Assembly: GCA_934101605.1 (NCBI GenBank)
Contig: CAKORS010000038.1
Span: 1 to 8,820, forward strand
Origin: an uncultured Bacilli bacterium
GTDB taxonomy: Bacteria > Bacillota_I > Bacilli_A > RF39 > UBA660
Reading direction: 5' to 3'
Length of the DNA: 8,820 bases
The translations under genes and the position numbers were made by a program. Position 1 is the stretch's first letter. Each line of letters starts with the position of its first letter. The notes beneath the pieces were generated by a model. The model did not search any database. It saw nothing but the letters and a program-made list of their open reading frames with translations, and had not been told where the DNA came from. Positions 1-6,675 of the stretch are shown piece by piece.

Positions 1-361
1 TTAATAGTAGCACACCTTCTTTTCCCCATATTTCTAAAGATCCACTTTGTGGTATTACATATCCTAAATCAAATTTTAACTCTTTAAATATATTTAATAA
101 AGATGGTGGAAATTTAATACCTTTTTTTACAGAAAATGAAAGACCTTCTGCTTCGTTTTCACCATGATATGGATCTTGTCCTAGGATAACTACTTTTACA
201 TCATCGTAATCTGTTAATCTAAAAGCTTTAAAAACTTCTGGCGCTTTTGGATATATAGTTTTTATTTGATATTCTTTTCTTATATCTTCTTTTAGTTTTA
301 TAAAATAGTCTTTAGTAAATTCATCTTTTAAGACTTCATCCCATTTTTTATTTAATAACAT
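1..361 (-). CDS. ung: Uracil-DNA glycosylase, N-terminal part (cut by window edge)
   Basis: This is the N-terminal 120 codons of a family 1 uracil-DNA glycosylase, which removes uracil from DNA and starts base-excision repair in the cytoplasm. Read on the minus strand from the ATG at 361-359, the protein carries the signature GQDPYHG at residues 61-67, with the water-activating Asp63 and the uracil-pocket Tyr65. This is followed by GLSFSV and PPSLLNIFKEL, both typical of Ung. The visible part ends in WGKEGVLLL, exactly where the family has the uracil-recognising Asn; the first base of that codon is the last base seen. The family is about 220 residues long, so roughly half is missing because of the window boundary, not because the gene is broken. 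An AAAGGAG ribosome site lies 7 bases before the ATG. A promoter probably overlaps the upstream terminator (see 383-411). The identification is secure. Confidence 0.97.
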   Translation of the reverse strand, partial: MLLNKKWDEVLKDEFTKDYFIKLKEDIRKEYQIKTIYPKAPEVFKAFRLTDYDDVKVVILGQDPYHGENEAEGLSFSVKKGIKFPPSLLNIFKELKFDLGYVIPQSGSLEIWGKEGVLLL

Positions 362-382
362 AATATACTCCTTTATGTTTTT

Positions 383-411
383 ATTATAATAAAAATACAT
401 TGCTTTAACAA
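383..411 (-). promoter_or_regulatory. Candidate ung promoter overlapping the upstream terminator
   Basis: On the minus strand, TTGTTA (411-406) is followed after 17 bases by a perfect TATAAT (388-383). The -35 lies in the loop and arm of the terminator hairpin that ends the lipoprotein gene, and the -10 lies in its T-rich tail. The predicted start, near 376, is only a base or two before the AAAGGAG site, giving a leader of about 15 bases. Spacing and the -10 are ideal; the -35 matches 4 of 6. In such A+T-rich DNA chance matches are common, so confidence is moderate. Confidence 0.45.
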
Positions 412-419
412 TGTATTTT
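384..419 (-). terminator. Rho-independent terminator after the I42 lipoprotein gene
   Basis: A perfect 11-bp stem (392-402 with 409-419, AAAATACATTG and its complement) encloses a 6-base loop. Reading the minus strand, it is followed by a T-rich tail (TTTTTATTATAAT). It begins about 10 bases after the stop codon at 430 and separates the lipoprotein gene from ung. The stem is A+T-rich with only two G-C pairs, so termination may be incomplete. Confidence 0.75.
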
Positions 420-429
420 ATAAATTTTG

Positions 430-813
430 TTATTTTACTATTTGATCAATATCTCCAGTTTTATCTAAAACTTCAATATTTTTATTTTTATCAACTTTTA
501 TTTTATATTCTATTTTATATTCACTTTTTTCTTCCCAGTTTCTTCCATATGCTAAAGTTATAGTAGCTTCTCCTTCTTTAACTGCTTCAAAGACATAAGT
601 TTGTACTCCACCAGCTCCTACAGTTTTATCATCTTTATCATTTTCTTTATAGTCATTGCTTTTTAGTTTTAAAACATCACTATTATTAATTTGATAAATC
701 CATTCATATCCTGTTGTTGGATTTGATTCTAATTTTATTGTTAGTTTATCTTTTGCCTTGCATCCTGTTAGTAGGAGAATTGTTATTAAAAGTAGTGGTA
801 ATATTTTTTTCAT
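430..813 (-). CDS. Lipoprotein of the chagasin / I42 cysteine-protease inhibitor family
   Basis: This 127-residue secreted lipoprotein has a chagasin-like fold. Residues 1-18 are a lipoprotein signal: MKK, a hydrophobic stretch and the lipobox LTGC with Cys18 as the lipidation site. The mature part shows the three inhibitory loops of family I42 in order: NPTTGYEW (31-38), GAGG (66-69) followed by VQTYVFEAVKEGEATI, and RNWE (91-94), where the family usually has R-P-W/F. Known members block papain-like cysteine proteases by inserting these loops into the active-site cleft. Here the protein would sit on the outer face of the membrane; its target is not visible. No protease gene is nearby. It appears to be its own transcription unit, with a promoter at 849-877 and a terminator at 384-419. 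AAAGGA lies 7 bases before the ATG. Family assignment is strong from the loop motifs; inhibitory activity is inferred. Confidence 0.9.
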   Translation of the reverse strand: MKKILPLLLITILLLTGCKAKDKLTIKLESNPTTGYEWIYQINNSDVLKLKSNDYKENDKDDKTVGAGGVQTYVFEAVKEGEATITLAYGRNWEEKSEYKIEYKIKVDKNKNIEVLDKTGDIDQIVK

Positions 814-848
814 CGTATCATCCTTTCATTATTCTTTCTTATAGTTTT

Positions 849-877
849 ATTATATATTTTATTTTTAATTTATTCAA
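849..877 (-). promoter_or_regulatory. Promoter for the I42 lipoprotein gene
   Basis: On the minus strand, TTGAAT (877-872) is followed after exactly 17 bases by a perfect TATAAT (854-849). The start would be near 842, about 30 bases before the ATG at 813, leaving room for the AAAGGA ribosome site. The -35 overlaps the last codons and stop of the upstream symporter gene. No terminator is visible after the symporter, so read-through from it is also possible. Confidence 0.6.
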
Positions 878-2162
878 TATATTTATTGTTTTTATGTTCC
901 TTTATAATTACACTTTCTAATTTATTTATAGCATATATGTTTATTATAGATAATAATCCTATTAATATGTCTCCGGTTGTCCATACAAAGCTTGATTTTG
1001 CTATTCCTCCGATAAAAAGAATTACTATTGTAAATATTTTAAGGAGAAATATAGTTTTTTTATTATTTGTTAGAATTTTTAAATTGCTTTCTCCATAGTA
1101 GTAACAGGTAATAATTGTTGAAAAGCAAAATAGTATTAAAACAGTTAGTAAAAAGAATTTTCCTATGTTACCAAAATGAAAATAAAAGGCAAAATCAGTT
1201 ATTTCTATTCCATTTATATTTTTTAGATTTAATATATGGAAATTACTAGTTATTATCATTAAGGCTGTTATAGTTGTGATTACAAAATTAATGAAAAAAG
1301 TTTCTATAATTCCATAGTATCCTTGTTTTATAGGATCATTATTATCAGAGGTAGCACTTGCTATAGCACTTGTTCCTACTCCAGCTTCTGATGCAAAGAT
1401 TGATTTTTGTATTCCTATTATAAATGATGATATTATTCCTCCGGTTACTGATTTTAAGCTAAAGGCATCTTTTACAATATTTATTAATAGAAGAGGCATT
1501 ATTTTTAAGTTTTTTATTAATACTATTATTCCTAATATTATGTAAATTGATGTCATAATAGGAACAATTTTATTACATGCTTTGGAAATGGTCTTTATAC
1601 CCTTAAATATGAATATTGTAGATAGTATTGTTATTATGGAAGTTATAAGTATACTACTACAGTTATAGGTATTTGTTATTAATGTTGTTATTGTATTATT
1701 TTGAATTGTTATAAAACCAATTATATATGCTGCTATAGCAAGAATTGCATATATTATTGATAGTTTTTTCTTTCCTAGTCCTTTGTTTATATAATATGAA
1801 GGTCCGCCTTTATTATACTTACCGTCTTTTTCTTTATATTTAATTGCTAAAATGTTCTCCAGATAACAATTTATAGATGTAAAAAATGTTGATATCCAAA
1901 TCCAGAATATTGTTCCTATTCCACCATAATATATTGCTAAAGCAATACCAGATAAAGAACCTGCTCCTAGTTTTGATGCTAAAGATATGAATAAAGTGTC
2001 CAATGAACTAATGGATTCTTTGCTTTTTGATGTATTTTTTATTTTATTTAATATTTTTTTTATTTTTAATTGGGGAAATTTTAATTTAAATGAAAAATAT
2101 ATTCCATTTAAAAAGATTAATGATATTGCTACTACCCATACTATTTTATTTATTGTATTCAC
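870..2162 (-). CDS. Amino acid:cation symporter, AGCS (sodium:alanine) family, divergent
   Basis: This 430-residue integral membrane protein has about ten or eleven hydrophobic segments. Family members import alanine or glycine with Na+ or H+. Recognisable family blocks are GGIGTIFWIWI (80-90), KGGPSYYINKGLG (118-130), SIFASEAGVGTSAIASA (254-270) followed by DP..QG, CYYYGE (353-358) and FVWTTGDI (392-399). The protein is a little shorter than usual (about 440-490). Several motif positions differ from typical members: the usual GTGNIAG block reads GAGSLSG (66-72), and the FWMW helix has FWIW and lacks the usual Gly near its end, so substrate or ion may differ. The start is a GTG, with GGTGAT close upstream (short spacing). 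The gene follows the rlmH terminator by about 20 bases, and I see no convincing -35 for it. TATACT at 2182-2177 is a weak candidate -10 that would leave almost no leader. Family assignment is strong; substrate is unknown. Confidence 0.9.
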   Translation of the reverse strand: MNTINKIVWVVAISLIFLNGIYFSFKLKFPQLKIKKILNKIKNTSKSKESISSLDTLFISLASKLGAGSLSGIALAIYYGGIGTIFWIWISTFFTSINCYLENILAIKYKEKDGKYNKGGPSYYINKGLGKKKLSIIYAILAIAAYIIGFITIQNNTITTLITNTYNCSSILITSIITILSTIFIFKGIKTISKACNKIVPIMTSIYIILGIIVLIKNLKIMPLLLINIVKDAFSLKSVTGGIISSFIIGIQKSIFASEAGVGTSAIASATSDNNDPIKQGYYGIIETFFINFVITTITALMIITSNFHILNLKNINGIEITDFAFYFHFGNIGKFFLLTVLILFCFSTIITCYYYGESNLKILTNNKKTIFLLKIFTIVILFIGGIAKSSFVWTTGDILIGLLSIINIYAINKLESVIIKEHKNNKYIE

Positions 2163-2184
2163 CTTATCACCATTTAAGTATATG

Positions 2185-2210
2185 AAAAAAAATAGGTTTT
2201 AAACCTATTT
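2185..2210 (-). terminator. Rho-independent terminator of the rplI-dnaB-M23-walJ-rlmH operon
   Basis: On the minus strand, AAATAGG pairs with CCTATTT (2190-2196 with 2204-2210), and up to two more A-T pairs can form in the loop. The stem runs directly into a stretch of eight T (2192-2185). The rlmH stop codon TAG (2207-2205) lies inside the first arm. This is a textbook intrinsic terminator and marks the end of the five-gene operon. Confidence 0.88.
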
Positions 2211-2660
2211 ATGATATGATTCATTATTTATTATTTTAAAACTTCTATAAATTTGTTCTAAAAGTATTATTCTAAATAATTGATGTGGAAATGTCATTTT
2301 AGAAAATGATATTTTTTTTGATGTAATACTTTTTATTTCTTCATCTAATCCATTTGATGATCCTATTATAAAAGTTATATTACTATAATTTGATAATTCA
2401 TTATTTATATAATTTGAAAAATCTTTACTATTTAGTTCTGTTCCATTTATATCTAATAATACTATATTATCTTTTTCTTTAATATGTTTTAATATTAGAT
2501 CCTTTTCTTTTTTTAAGCATGTTTTTACATCATTATCTTTTTCATCTTGAAGTTCTATTATTTGTAATTTTGTGTATTTAGATAGTCTTTTTGTATATTC
2601 TTTAATGGCTTCTTGATAAAATTTTTCTTTTATTTTACCAAGACATATTATTTTTATCAT
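2205..2660 (-). CDS. rlmH: 23S rRNA (pseudouridine1915-N3)-methyltransferase RlmH
   Basis: This 151-residue SPOUT-class methyltransferase modifies pseudouridine 1915 in helix 69 of 23S rRNA, acting on assembled 70S ribosomes as a homodimer with S-adenosylmethionine. The full family pattern is present: N-terminal IKIICLGKIKEKF, the AdoMet-binding loop FIIGSSNGL (97-105), the trefoil-knot segment ISFSKMTFPHQL (117-128), LLEQIYRSFKI, and the conserved C-terminal tail SYHK ending at residue 151. Length is normal (about 155-159). A GAGG ribosome site six bases before the ATG sits within the last codons of walJ; the walJ stop and the rlmH start are one base apart, so the two are probably translated together. 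rlmH is the last gene of the operon and the only one here that ends in TAG, which is buried in the terminator stem. Identification is secure. Confidence 0.97.
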   Translation of the reverse strand: MIKIICLGKIKEKFYQEAIKEYTKRLSKYTKLQIIELQDEKDNDVKTCLKKEKDLILKHIKEKDNIVLLDINGTELNSKDFSNYINNELSNYSNITFIIGSSNGLDEEIKSITSKKISFSKMTFPHQLFRIILLEQIYRSFKIINNESYHK

Positions 2661-2661
2661 A

Positions 2662-3387
2662 TTATACCTCGATTGTTTCTAAAGATTTTTCTTGTTTTGC
2701 TATTATAGGTTTATTAACATTTGGTGTTAATTGTTTTAATGCTTCACTTACCTTTTCTATTGAATTATTTTCCTCGGATAAATGGGCTAATATTATGTGT
2801 TTTGTTTTATTTCCCACTACTTGGTTAAGATACTTTACTGTATCTTCATTAGATAAGTGTCCACTGTCTCCTAAAATTCTTTGTTGTAAGAAGAATGGAT
2901 ATTTTCCATGTCTTAACATTTCTACATTATGATTACTTTCTATAATATACATATCTTTATTTAGTATTTTATTTAATACTTTTTTATTTATATAACCTGT
3001 ATCAGTAATATATATAAGTTCTTTATCTAAATCTTTTATTGATACTCCAGTGCAAGGAACATCATGAGATAAAGGAAATAAAGAGATTGAAATTCCATTT
3101 AAGATTATTTCATTCTCTTTGTTTATATTTTTATCATATTTTTCTATTACTGCAGGACTATGTGTAAATACTATAGGATTAAATTTTTTTATAACTGAGT
3201 TTATACCTTTGATATGATCTATATGACTATGGGTTATTACTAAAACATCTATATGAGGAAAGGTGCGTTCTAATCTTTTTTCTAGGTTACTTAAAGGTAA
3301 TCCAGTATCTATTAGAATATTCAAATTATCTGTTTCTACTAATGTTGAATTACCTTTGGAACCACTTGATAAGACTGTTACTTTCAT
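2662..3387 (-). CDS. walJ: WalJ/YycJ-type metallo-beta-lactamase-fold hydrolase
   Basis: This 241-residue cytoplasmic protein of the WalJ (YycJ, VicX) family has a metallo-beta-lactamase fold. Family members are linked to the WalKR cell-wall regulon, and related proteins have been reported to have DNA exonuclease activity. Metal-binding features visible are HSHIDH (53-58, the HxHxDH motif), His108 in PLSHDVPCTG, Asp129 in ITDTGY (127-132) and His202 in LAHLSEENN. Family-specific blocks are LSSGSKGNSTLV (6-17), ESNHNVEMLRHGKYP (150-164) and QQRILGDSGHLSNED (168-182). Its ATG shares one base with the stop codon of the upstream M23 gene (TAATG at 3389-3385), and there is no good Shine-Dalgarno sequence, so translation is probably coupled. 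Pairing with rlmH downstream is typical of Bacilli, but walR, walK, yycH, yycI and htrA are absent from this window. The family call is firm; whether it is a nuclease here is inferred. Confidence 0.94.
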   Translation of the reverse strand: MKVTVLSSGSKGNSTLVETDNLNILIDTGLPLSNLEKRLERTFPHIDVLVITHSHIDHIKGINSVIKKFNPIVFTHSPAVIEKYDKNINKENEIILNGISISLFPLSHDVPCTGVSIKDLDKELIYITDTGYINKKVLNKILNKDMYIIESNHNVEMLRHGKYPFFLQQRILGDSGHLSNEDTVKYLNQVVGNKTKHIILAHLSEENNSIEKVSEALKQLTPNVNKPIIAKQEKSLETIEV

Positions 3388-4874
3388 TATCTATAAAGAT
3401 TCATTGGATCGAAACTTGATCCTTGATAATACGCACCAAAGTGTAGGTGGCAACCAAATGAGAATCCTGTTGCTCCCATAAGTCCTAAAACATCACCTTT
3501 GTTAATACCTTGTCCTTCACTTACATATATTCTATTTAAATGAGCATAAAGTGTTTTATAACCGTTGTTATGATCTATTTCTACATAATTACCAAGACTA
3601 CTATGATAATGTGCGGTTACTACTGTTCCTGAATTAACAGCATATATTGGTGAATTACATCCTAAACCTGCTATGTCTTGAGCTGCATGTAGTTTTCCCC
3701 AACGCCATTCATATCCGTCTGTTAAAGTATAGCCTTGAATTGTCGGCCATCCCCATGATCCATTTCCAACAACATAACTTGATTTGCTTCCTGCTTTTAC
3801 TAACTCATTAACTGGGTTTTTAACTACTACTGTTGAAACATTAATTACGTTTGTTGTGTGCCCATTTTCTTTTTGGGTTTTTTTTGTTACTAGGCTTTCT
3901 CCATTTACTCCTTTTCTTACTATTTCACTTTGACCTTTGTATAATGAAGAATCCTCTTCTACTACTGTTTCATATTTTGTTTCTTGTAATTCTACTACAT
4001 GCTCTTCTTCTACTACTGTTATAATTGGATCAATTAAACTTACTATAACTTCTTGACCTTCATATAAAAGAGCATCTTTTCCAGATAAATCTCTATTGGC
4101 TACTAAAAATTCGTTTATATTTAATTTATTAGCAGTTGCTATCTTTTGTGGAGTATCTCCAGATTGAACTTTATATGTTTTTTGATTATTTAAGTTACCA
4201 TAAAGTATATATTTAGCTAAGTCTTTTTCATTAGTAAATATTTGTTCTTTAGTTGGTAGATAGTCTTCTTTTATAGTTATAGTTTCTTTTATATATATGT
4301 TTTCTATAATTGAACCTGTGTCTTTTATTTCTGCTTGAGTGCTATTTAAATAATCTTTATATTTTTCTTCATCTATGAATGCTAATACTGTTGAATTTAT
4401 GGCATTTGTAAAGTCATCTTTATTTAAAACATATAACTCTTGAGTTGTAGTTTCCTCTTTTTTCTTTTTATTATCGTTAGTATTTTCTTGTTTTACTTTA
4501 CTAGTAATAGTTATTTTATATCCTTTAATAGTAAAGTCGTCTTTGTTTTCTATTTCTTTATATATTTTTTTTACACTTTTTAGGTTTGTATTATATGTTA
4601 CTTCTTTTTTTATTTCTAAATCTTTTGGTCTATAAACTTTATCAACTCCATATTTTTGTTTTATTTGTTGTTGTTCTTGGTTTATATATTTTTCTAGTTC
4701 TTCTTTTGATTCTACTATACCTAAAGATTTACCATTTAAATAAACTCTGTAGACTTCATGGGCTCCATAATAAGCTGTTGGAGTGCTATAGTTTTCTAAT
4801 AATATAAATAATAGTGATATTGCTAAAGCTAATATTGATGTTATTATTACTTTTACTTTATCCAATTTATTCAC
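3387..4874 (-). CDS. Membrane-anchored M23 peptidase with LysM and G5 domains
   Basis: This 495-residue cell-wall hydrolase is probably an endopeptidase that cuts peptidoglycan cross-bridges outside the membrane. In order it has a short basic N-terminus, one membrane segment (about 9-26, no clear cleavage site), a charged region (40-230) starting with VYRVYLNGKSLG, a LysM domain (about 233-279: YKVQSGDTPQKIA, then EGQEVIV), a G5 domain (about 285-360) and a C-terminal M23 domain (370-495). The M23 zinc and catalytic residues are intact: His396 and Asp400 in HAAQD, His445 in YAHL, His476 and His478 in CHLHF. LysM and G5 should hold it on the wall. The annotated GTG start overlaps the end of dnaB by 8 bases but directly touches the GAGG ribosome site. 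TTG at codon 4 (4865-4863) sits 9 bases after GAGG and is a better start. The 3' end overlaps walJ by one base. Substrate specificity is not readable from the sequence. Confidence 0.93.
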   Translation of the reverse strand: MNKLDKVKVIITSILALAISLLFILLENYSTPTAYYGAHEVYRVYLNGKSLGIVESKEELEKYINQEQQQIKQKYGVDKVYRPKDLEIKKEVTYNTNLKSVKKIYKEIENKDDFTIKGYKITITSKVKQENTNDNKKKKEETTTQELYVLNKDDFTNAINSTVLAFIDEEKYKDYLNSTQAEIKDTGSIIENIYIKETITIKEDYLPTKEQIFTNEKDLAKYILYGNLNNQKTYKVQSGDTPQKIATANKLNINEFLVANRDLSGKDALLYEGQEVIVSLIDPIITVVEEEHVVELQETKYETVVEEDSSLYKGQSEIVRKGVNGESLVTKKTQKENGHTTNVINVSTVVVKNPVNELVKAGSKSSYVVGNGSWGWPTIQGYTLTDGYEWRWGKLHAAQDIAGLGCNSPIYAVNSGTVVTAHYHSSLGNYVEIDHNNGYKTLYAHLNRIYVSEGQGINKGDVLGLMGATGFSFGCHLHFGAYYQGSSFDPMNLYR

Positions 4875-4878
4875 CCTC
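4863..4878 (-). promoter_or_regulatory. Ribosome-binding site that questions the M23 gene start
   Basis: Minus-strand GAGGGTG (4878-4872) contains both the only Shine-Dalgarno-like sequence and the annotated GTG start, leaving no spacer between them. The in-frame TTG three codons later (4865-4863) has a 9-base spacing from GAGG and lies just after the dnaB TAA (4869-4867). A start at 4865 would remove M-N-K and make the neighbours nearly adjacent rather than overlapping. Confidence 0.55.
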
Positions 4879-6213
4879 TTTTTTGTCTTTTTTATAATTC
4901 ATAAATGATGCGGTATTTTTCTTAAATAATAATTCTGCTGTTCCTATTTTACCACTTCTGTTTTTTCTTACAATTAGTTCTGCTTGAGAAATATTGTCAT
5001 CAATTTTTGATTCTTTGTTATAGTAATCATCACGATATATGAATCCTACTATATCGGCATCTTGTTCTATTGAACCTGATTCTCTTAAATCACTTAGTAT
5101 TGGTCTTTTATCCTCTCTTAACTCTGGTGTTCTTGATAACTGTGCTAAGCAAAGAACAGGAACTTTAAGCTCTAATGCCAATGTTTTTAAAGCTCTTGAA
5201 ATTTCTGATACTTCTTGTTGTCTATTTCCTTGGTATTTATTCATACCACCGATTAATGTTAAGTAGTCTATAACTATTAATCCTAGATTGTCATTTGTTG
5301 CTGCTACTCTTCTACATTTAGACTTAATATCTCCGATTGTAACTCCTGGAGAATCATCTATATATATATTTGATTCAGCCAACCTACTCATTGCTTCATT
5401 TACACGTTTCCAATCTTCATTTTGAAGACTTCCATTTTGCAACTTTTTACCTTCTATTTGACCTAAAGATGAAATCATACGAGAAACTAATTGTTCTGCT
5501 CTCATTTCTAGAGTAAATATTACTACTGTTTTTTTAGCATTTAATGCTACATTTGTTGCTATGTTTAGGGCTAGAGCTGTTTTTCCCATACTTGGACGTG
5601 CTGCTATTATAATAAGTTCATTTTCATGAAAACCATCTGTCATGTTATCAAAATCGTAAAGTCCTGATGGAATACCACTTATTTTTCCTTTGTTTGCTGC
5701 TAATTTTTCAAGGTTTTCTTGGAATACTGATAGAACTTCAGGCATTGTTTTAAATTCAGATGATTTTCTTGTTTTTACTATTTCTAATATACCAGCTTCT
5801 GCTTTATCTAGTGTTTCTGTTACTGGTAAATCATTTGAATACCCAAGTGTTGCTATATCTGTTGCTTTTTCTATTAGTCTTCTTAAAATACTTTTATCTC
5901 TAACAATATCTATATAGTAATCAACATTTGCTGCTGTTGGAGTTTGCTCTATAATATCTGTTAAATATTCTATTCCTCCAATTAAATCTATTTCTTTTTT
6001 ATTTTTTAATTCTTCAGTTATAGTAGTTATATCTACTGCTATACCTTTATTAAATGTATTTTTTATAGCTTCAAAGATTTTACCATGTTTATCTAAATAA
6101 AAACTATCACTTGATAATTGTTCTATAGCTTTTTCTATTGCTTCTTTTGATAAAAACATTGCTCCCAATACTGATTGCTCTGCTTCTATATTGTTTGGTA
6201 TTTCTCTTTTCAT
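4867..6213 (-). CDS. dnaB: Replicative DNA helicase DnaB (named DnaC in Bacillus)
   Basis: This 448-residue hexameric replicative helicase unwinds DNA ahead of the fork and binds primase through its N-terminal domain. The N-domain (about 1-105) begins IPNNIEAEQSVLGAMF and carries the family block TPTAANVDYY (91-100). A linker helix follows, then the RecA-like ATPase: Walker A ARPSMGKTAL (205-214, Lys211 and Thr212), catalytic Glu236 in FTLEM, Walker B LIVIDYL (312-318, Asp316), the Gln358 sensor in LAQLSR, SDLRESGSIEQDADIV (374-389) and a candidate arginine finger Arg419 in RKNRSGKIG. No intein or insertion is present and the length is normal. It lies 24 bases after rplI in the same operon, the usual rplI-dnaB arrangement. 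Its GGA ribosome site lies in one arm of a small palindrome (6224-6237). The end overlaps the annotated start of the M23 gene. Identification is secure. Confidence 0.98.
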   Translation of the reverse strand: MKREIPNNIEAEQSVLGAMFLSKEAIEKAIEQLSSDSFYLDKHGKIFEAIKNTFNKGIAVDITTITEELKNKKEIDLIGGIEYLTDIIEQTPTAANVDYYIDIVRDKSILRRLIEKATDIATLGYSNDLPVTETLDKAEAGILEIVKTRKSSEFKTMPEVLSVFQENLEKLAANKGKISGIPSGLYDFDNMTDGFHENELIIIAARPSMGKTALALNIATNVALNAKKTVVIFTLEMRAEQLVSRMISSLGQIEGKKLQNGSLQNEDWKRVNEAMSRLAESNIYIDDSPGVTIGDIKSKCRRVAATNDNLGLIVIDYLTLIGGMNKYQGNRQQEVSEISRALKTLALELKVPVLCLAQLSRTPELREDKRPILSDLRESGSIEQDADIVGFIYRDDYYNKESKIDDNISQAELIVRKNRSGKIGTAELLFKKNTASFMNYKKDKKEGE

Positions 6214-6223
6214 TACTTCACAT

Positions 6224-6237
6224 CCTTTTATAAAAGG
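6224..6237 (-). promoter_or_regulatory. Palindrome holding the dnaB ribosome-binding site
   Basis: CCTTTTATAAAAGG is a perfect 14-base palindrome in the 24-base rplI-dnaB gap. In mRNA, CCUUU can pair with AAAGG around a UAUA loop, and the AAAGG arm is the Shine-Dalgarno sequence for dnaB, about 10 bases before the ATG. Formation would mask the site unless ribosomes finishing rplI, whose stop codon abuts the palindrome, melt it. It has no T-tract, so it is not a terminator. The stem is weak (5 bp), so any role is speculative. Confidence 0.4.
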
Positions 6238-6675
6238 TTATTTTATTATTTCTATTTTTAGTTCCGCCTTTATATCCTTATATAAAATAATTTCTATATT
6301 ATGATATCCCAAAGATGTTATTGGATTATTTATTATTATTTGATTTTTATTAATTTTATATTTTTCATCTAATTTTTCTTTTATTTGTTTTACAGAAACA
6401 CTTCCAAATACTTTATCTTGTGCTCCTGTTTTTACTTTAAATTTGTATTTTTCTTTTTCTAATTGTTCTTTTAGAATTTTAGCATTTTTGCGATTTTCTT
6501 CATCTAGTTCTTTAGCTTGTTTTTGTTCTTTTCTTAATGTTTGTAAGTTAGATGTATTTTTTGCAACAGCATATCCTTTTGCTATTAAAAAGTTTTCTGC
6601 ATATCCATCTTTAACTTTTTTTATTTCACCTTTTTTTCCTTGACCTTTTAAGTCTTTTATAAAAATAACTTCCAT
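6238..6675 (-). CDS. rplI: 50S ribosomal protein L9
   Basis: This is ribosomal protein L9 (bL9), 145 residues, bound to 23S rRNA at the base of the L1 stalk. It has the classic two-domain form joined by a long helix. The N-terminal RNA-binding domain carries the complete L9 signature (13-30: G..G....V..GY..NFL), followed by the charged linker helix (about 41-75) rich in Lys, Glu and Gln, and the C-terminal domain (about 76-145) with TGAQDKVFGSV (83-93) and the I..LG.H.I..... block. Length is typical (about 148). A strong AAAGGAGG site precedes the ATG. It is the first gene of a five-gene operon with its own promoter (6737-6765), separated from rpsR by a terminator. Many Bacilli have gdpP (DHH-family phosphodiesterase) between rpsR and rplI; none is present here. 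Confidence 0.98.
   Translation of the reverse strand: MEVIFIKDLKGQGKKGEIKKVKDGYAENFLIAKGYAVAKNTSNLQTLRKEQKQAKELDEENRKNAKILKEQLEKEKYKFKVKTGAQDKVFGSVSVKQIKEKLDEKYKINKNQIIINNPITSLGYHNIEIILYKDIKAELKIEIIK

Noticed and set aside
714..2202. Plus-strand open frames of 68-71 codons opposite the lipoprotein and symporter genes
   Set aside because: They lie opposite conserved minus-strand genes, resemble low-complexity hydrophobic translations of complementary A/T-rich codons, and have no supporting ribosome sites or family motifs.
3387..4874. A degenerate, non-catalytic M23 domain of the EnvC/NlpD type
   Set aside because: The HAAQD, YAHL and CHLHF motifs retain all expected zinc-binding and catalytic residues, so the domain looks active.
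3263..6643. Plus-strand open frames of 66-75 codons opposite walJ, the M23 gene, dnaB and rplI
   Set aside because: All are antisense shadows of firmly identified genes; none shows a recognisable protein pattern.
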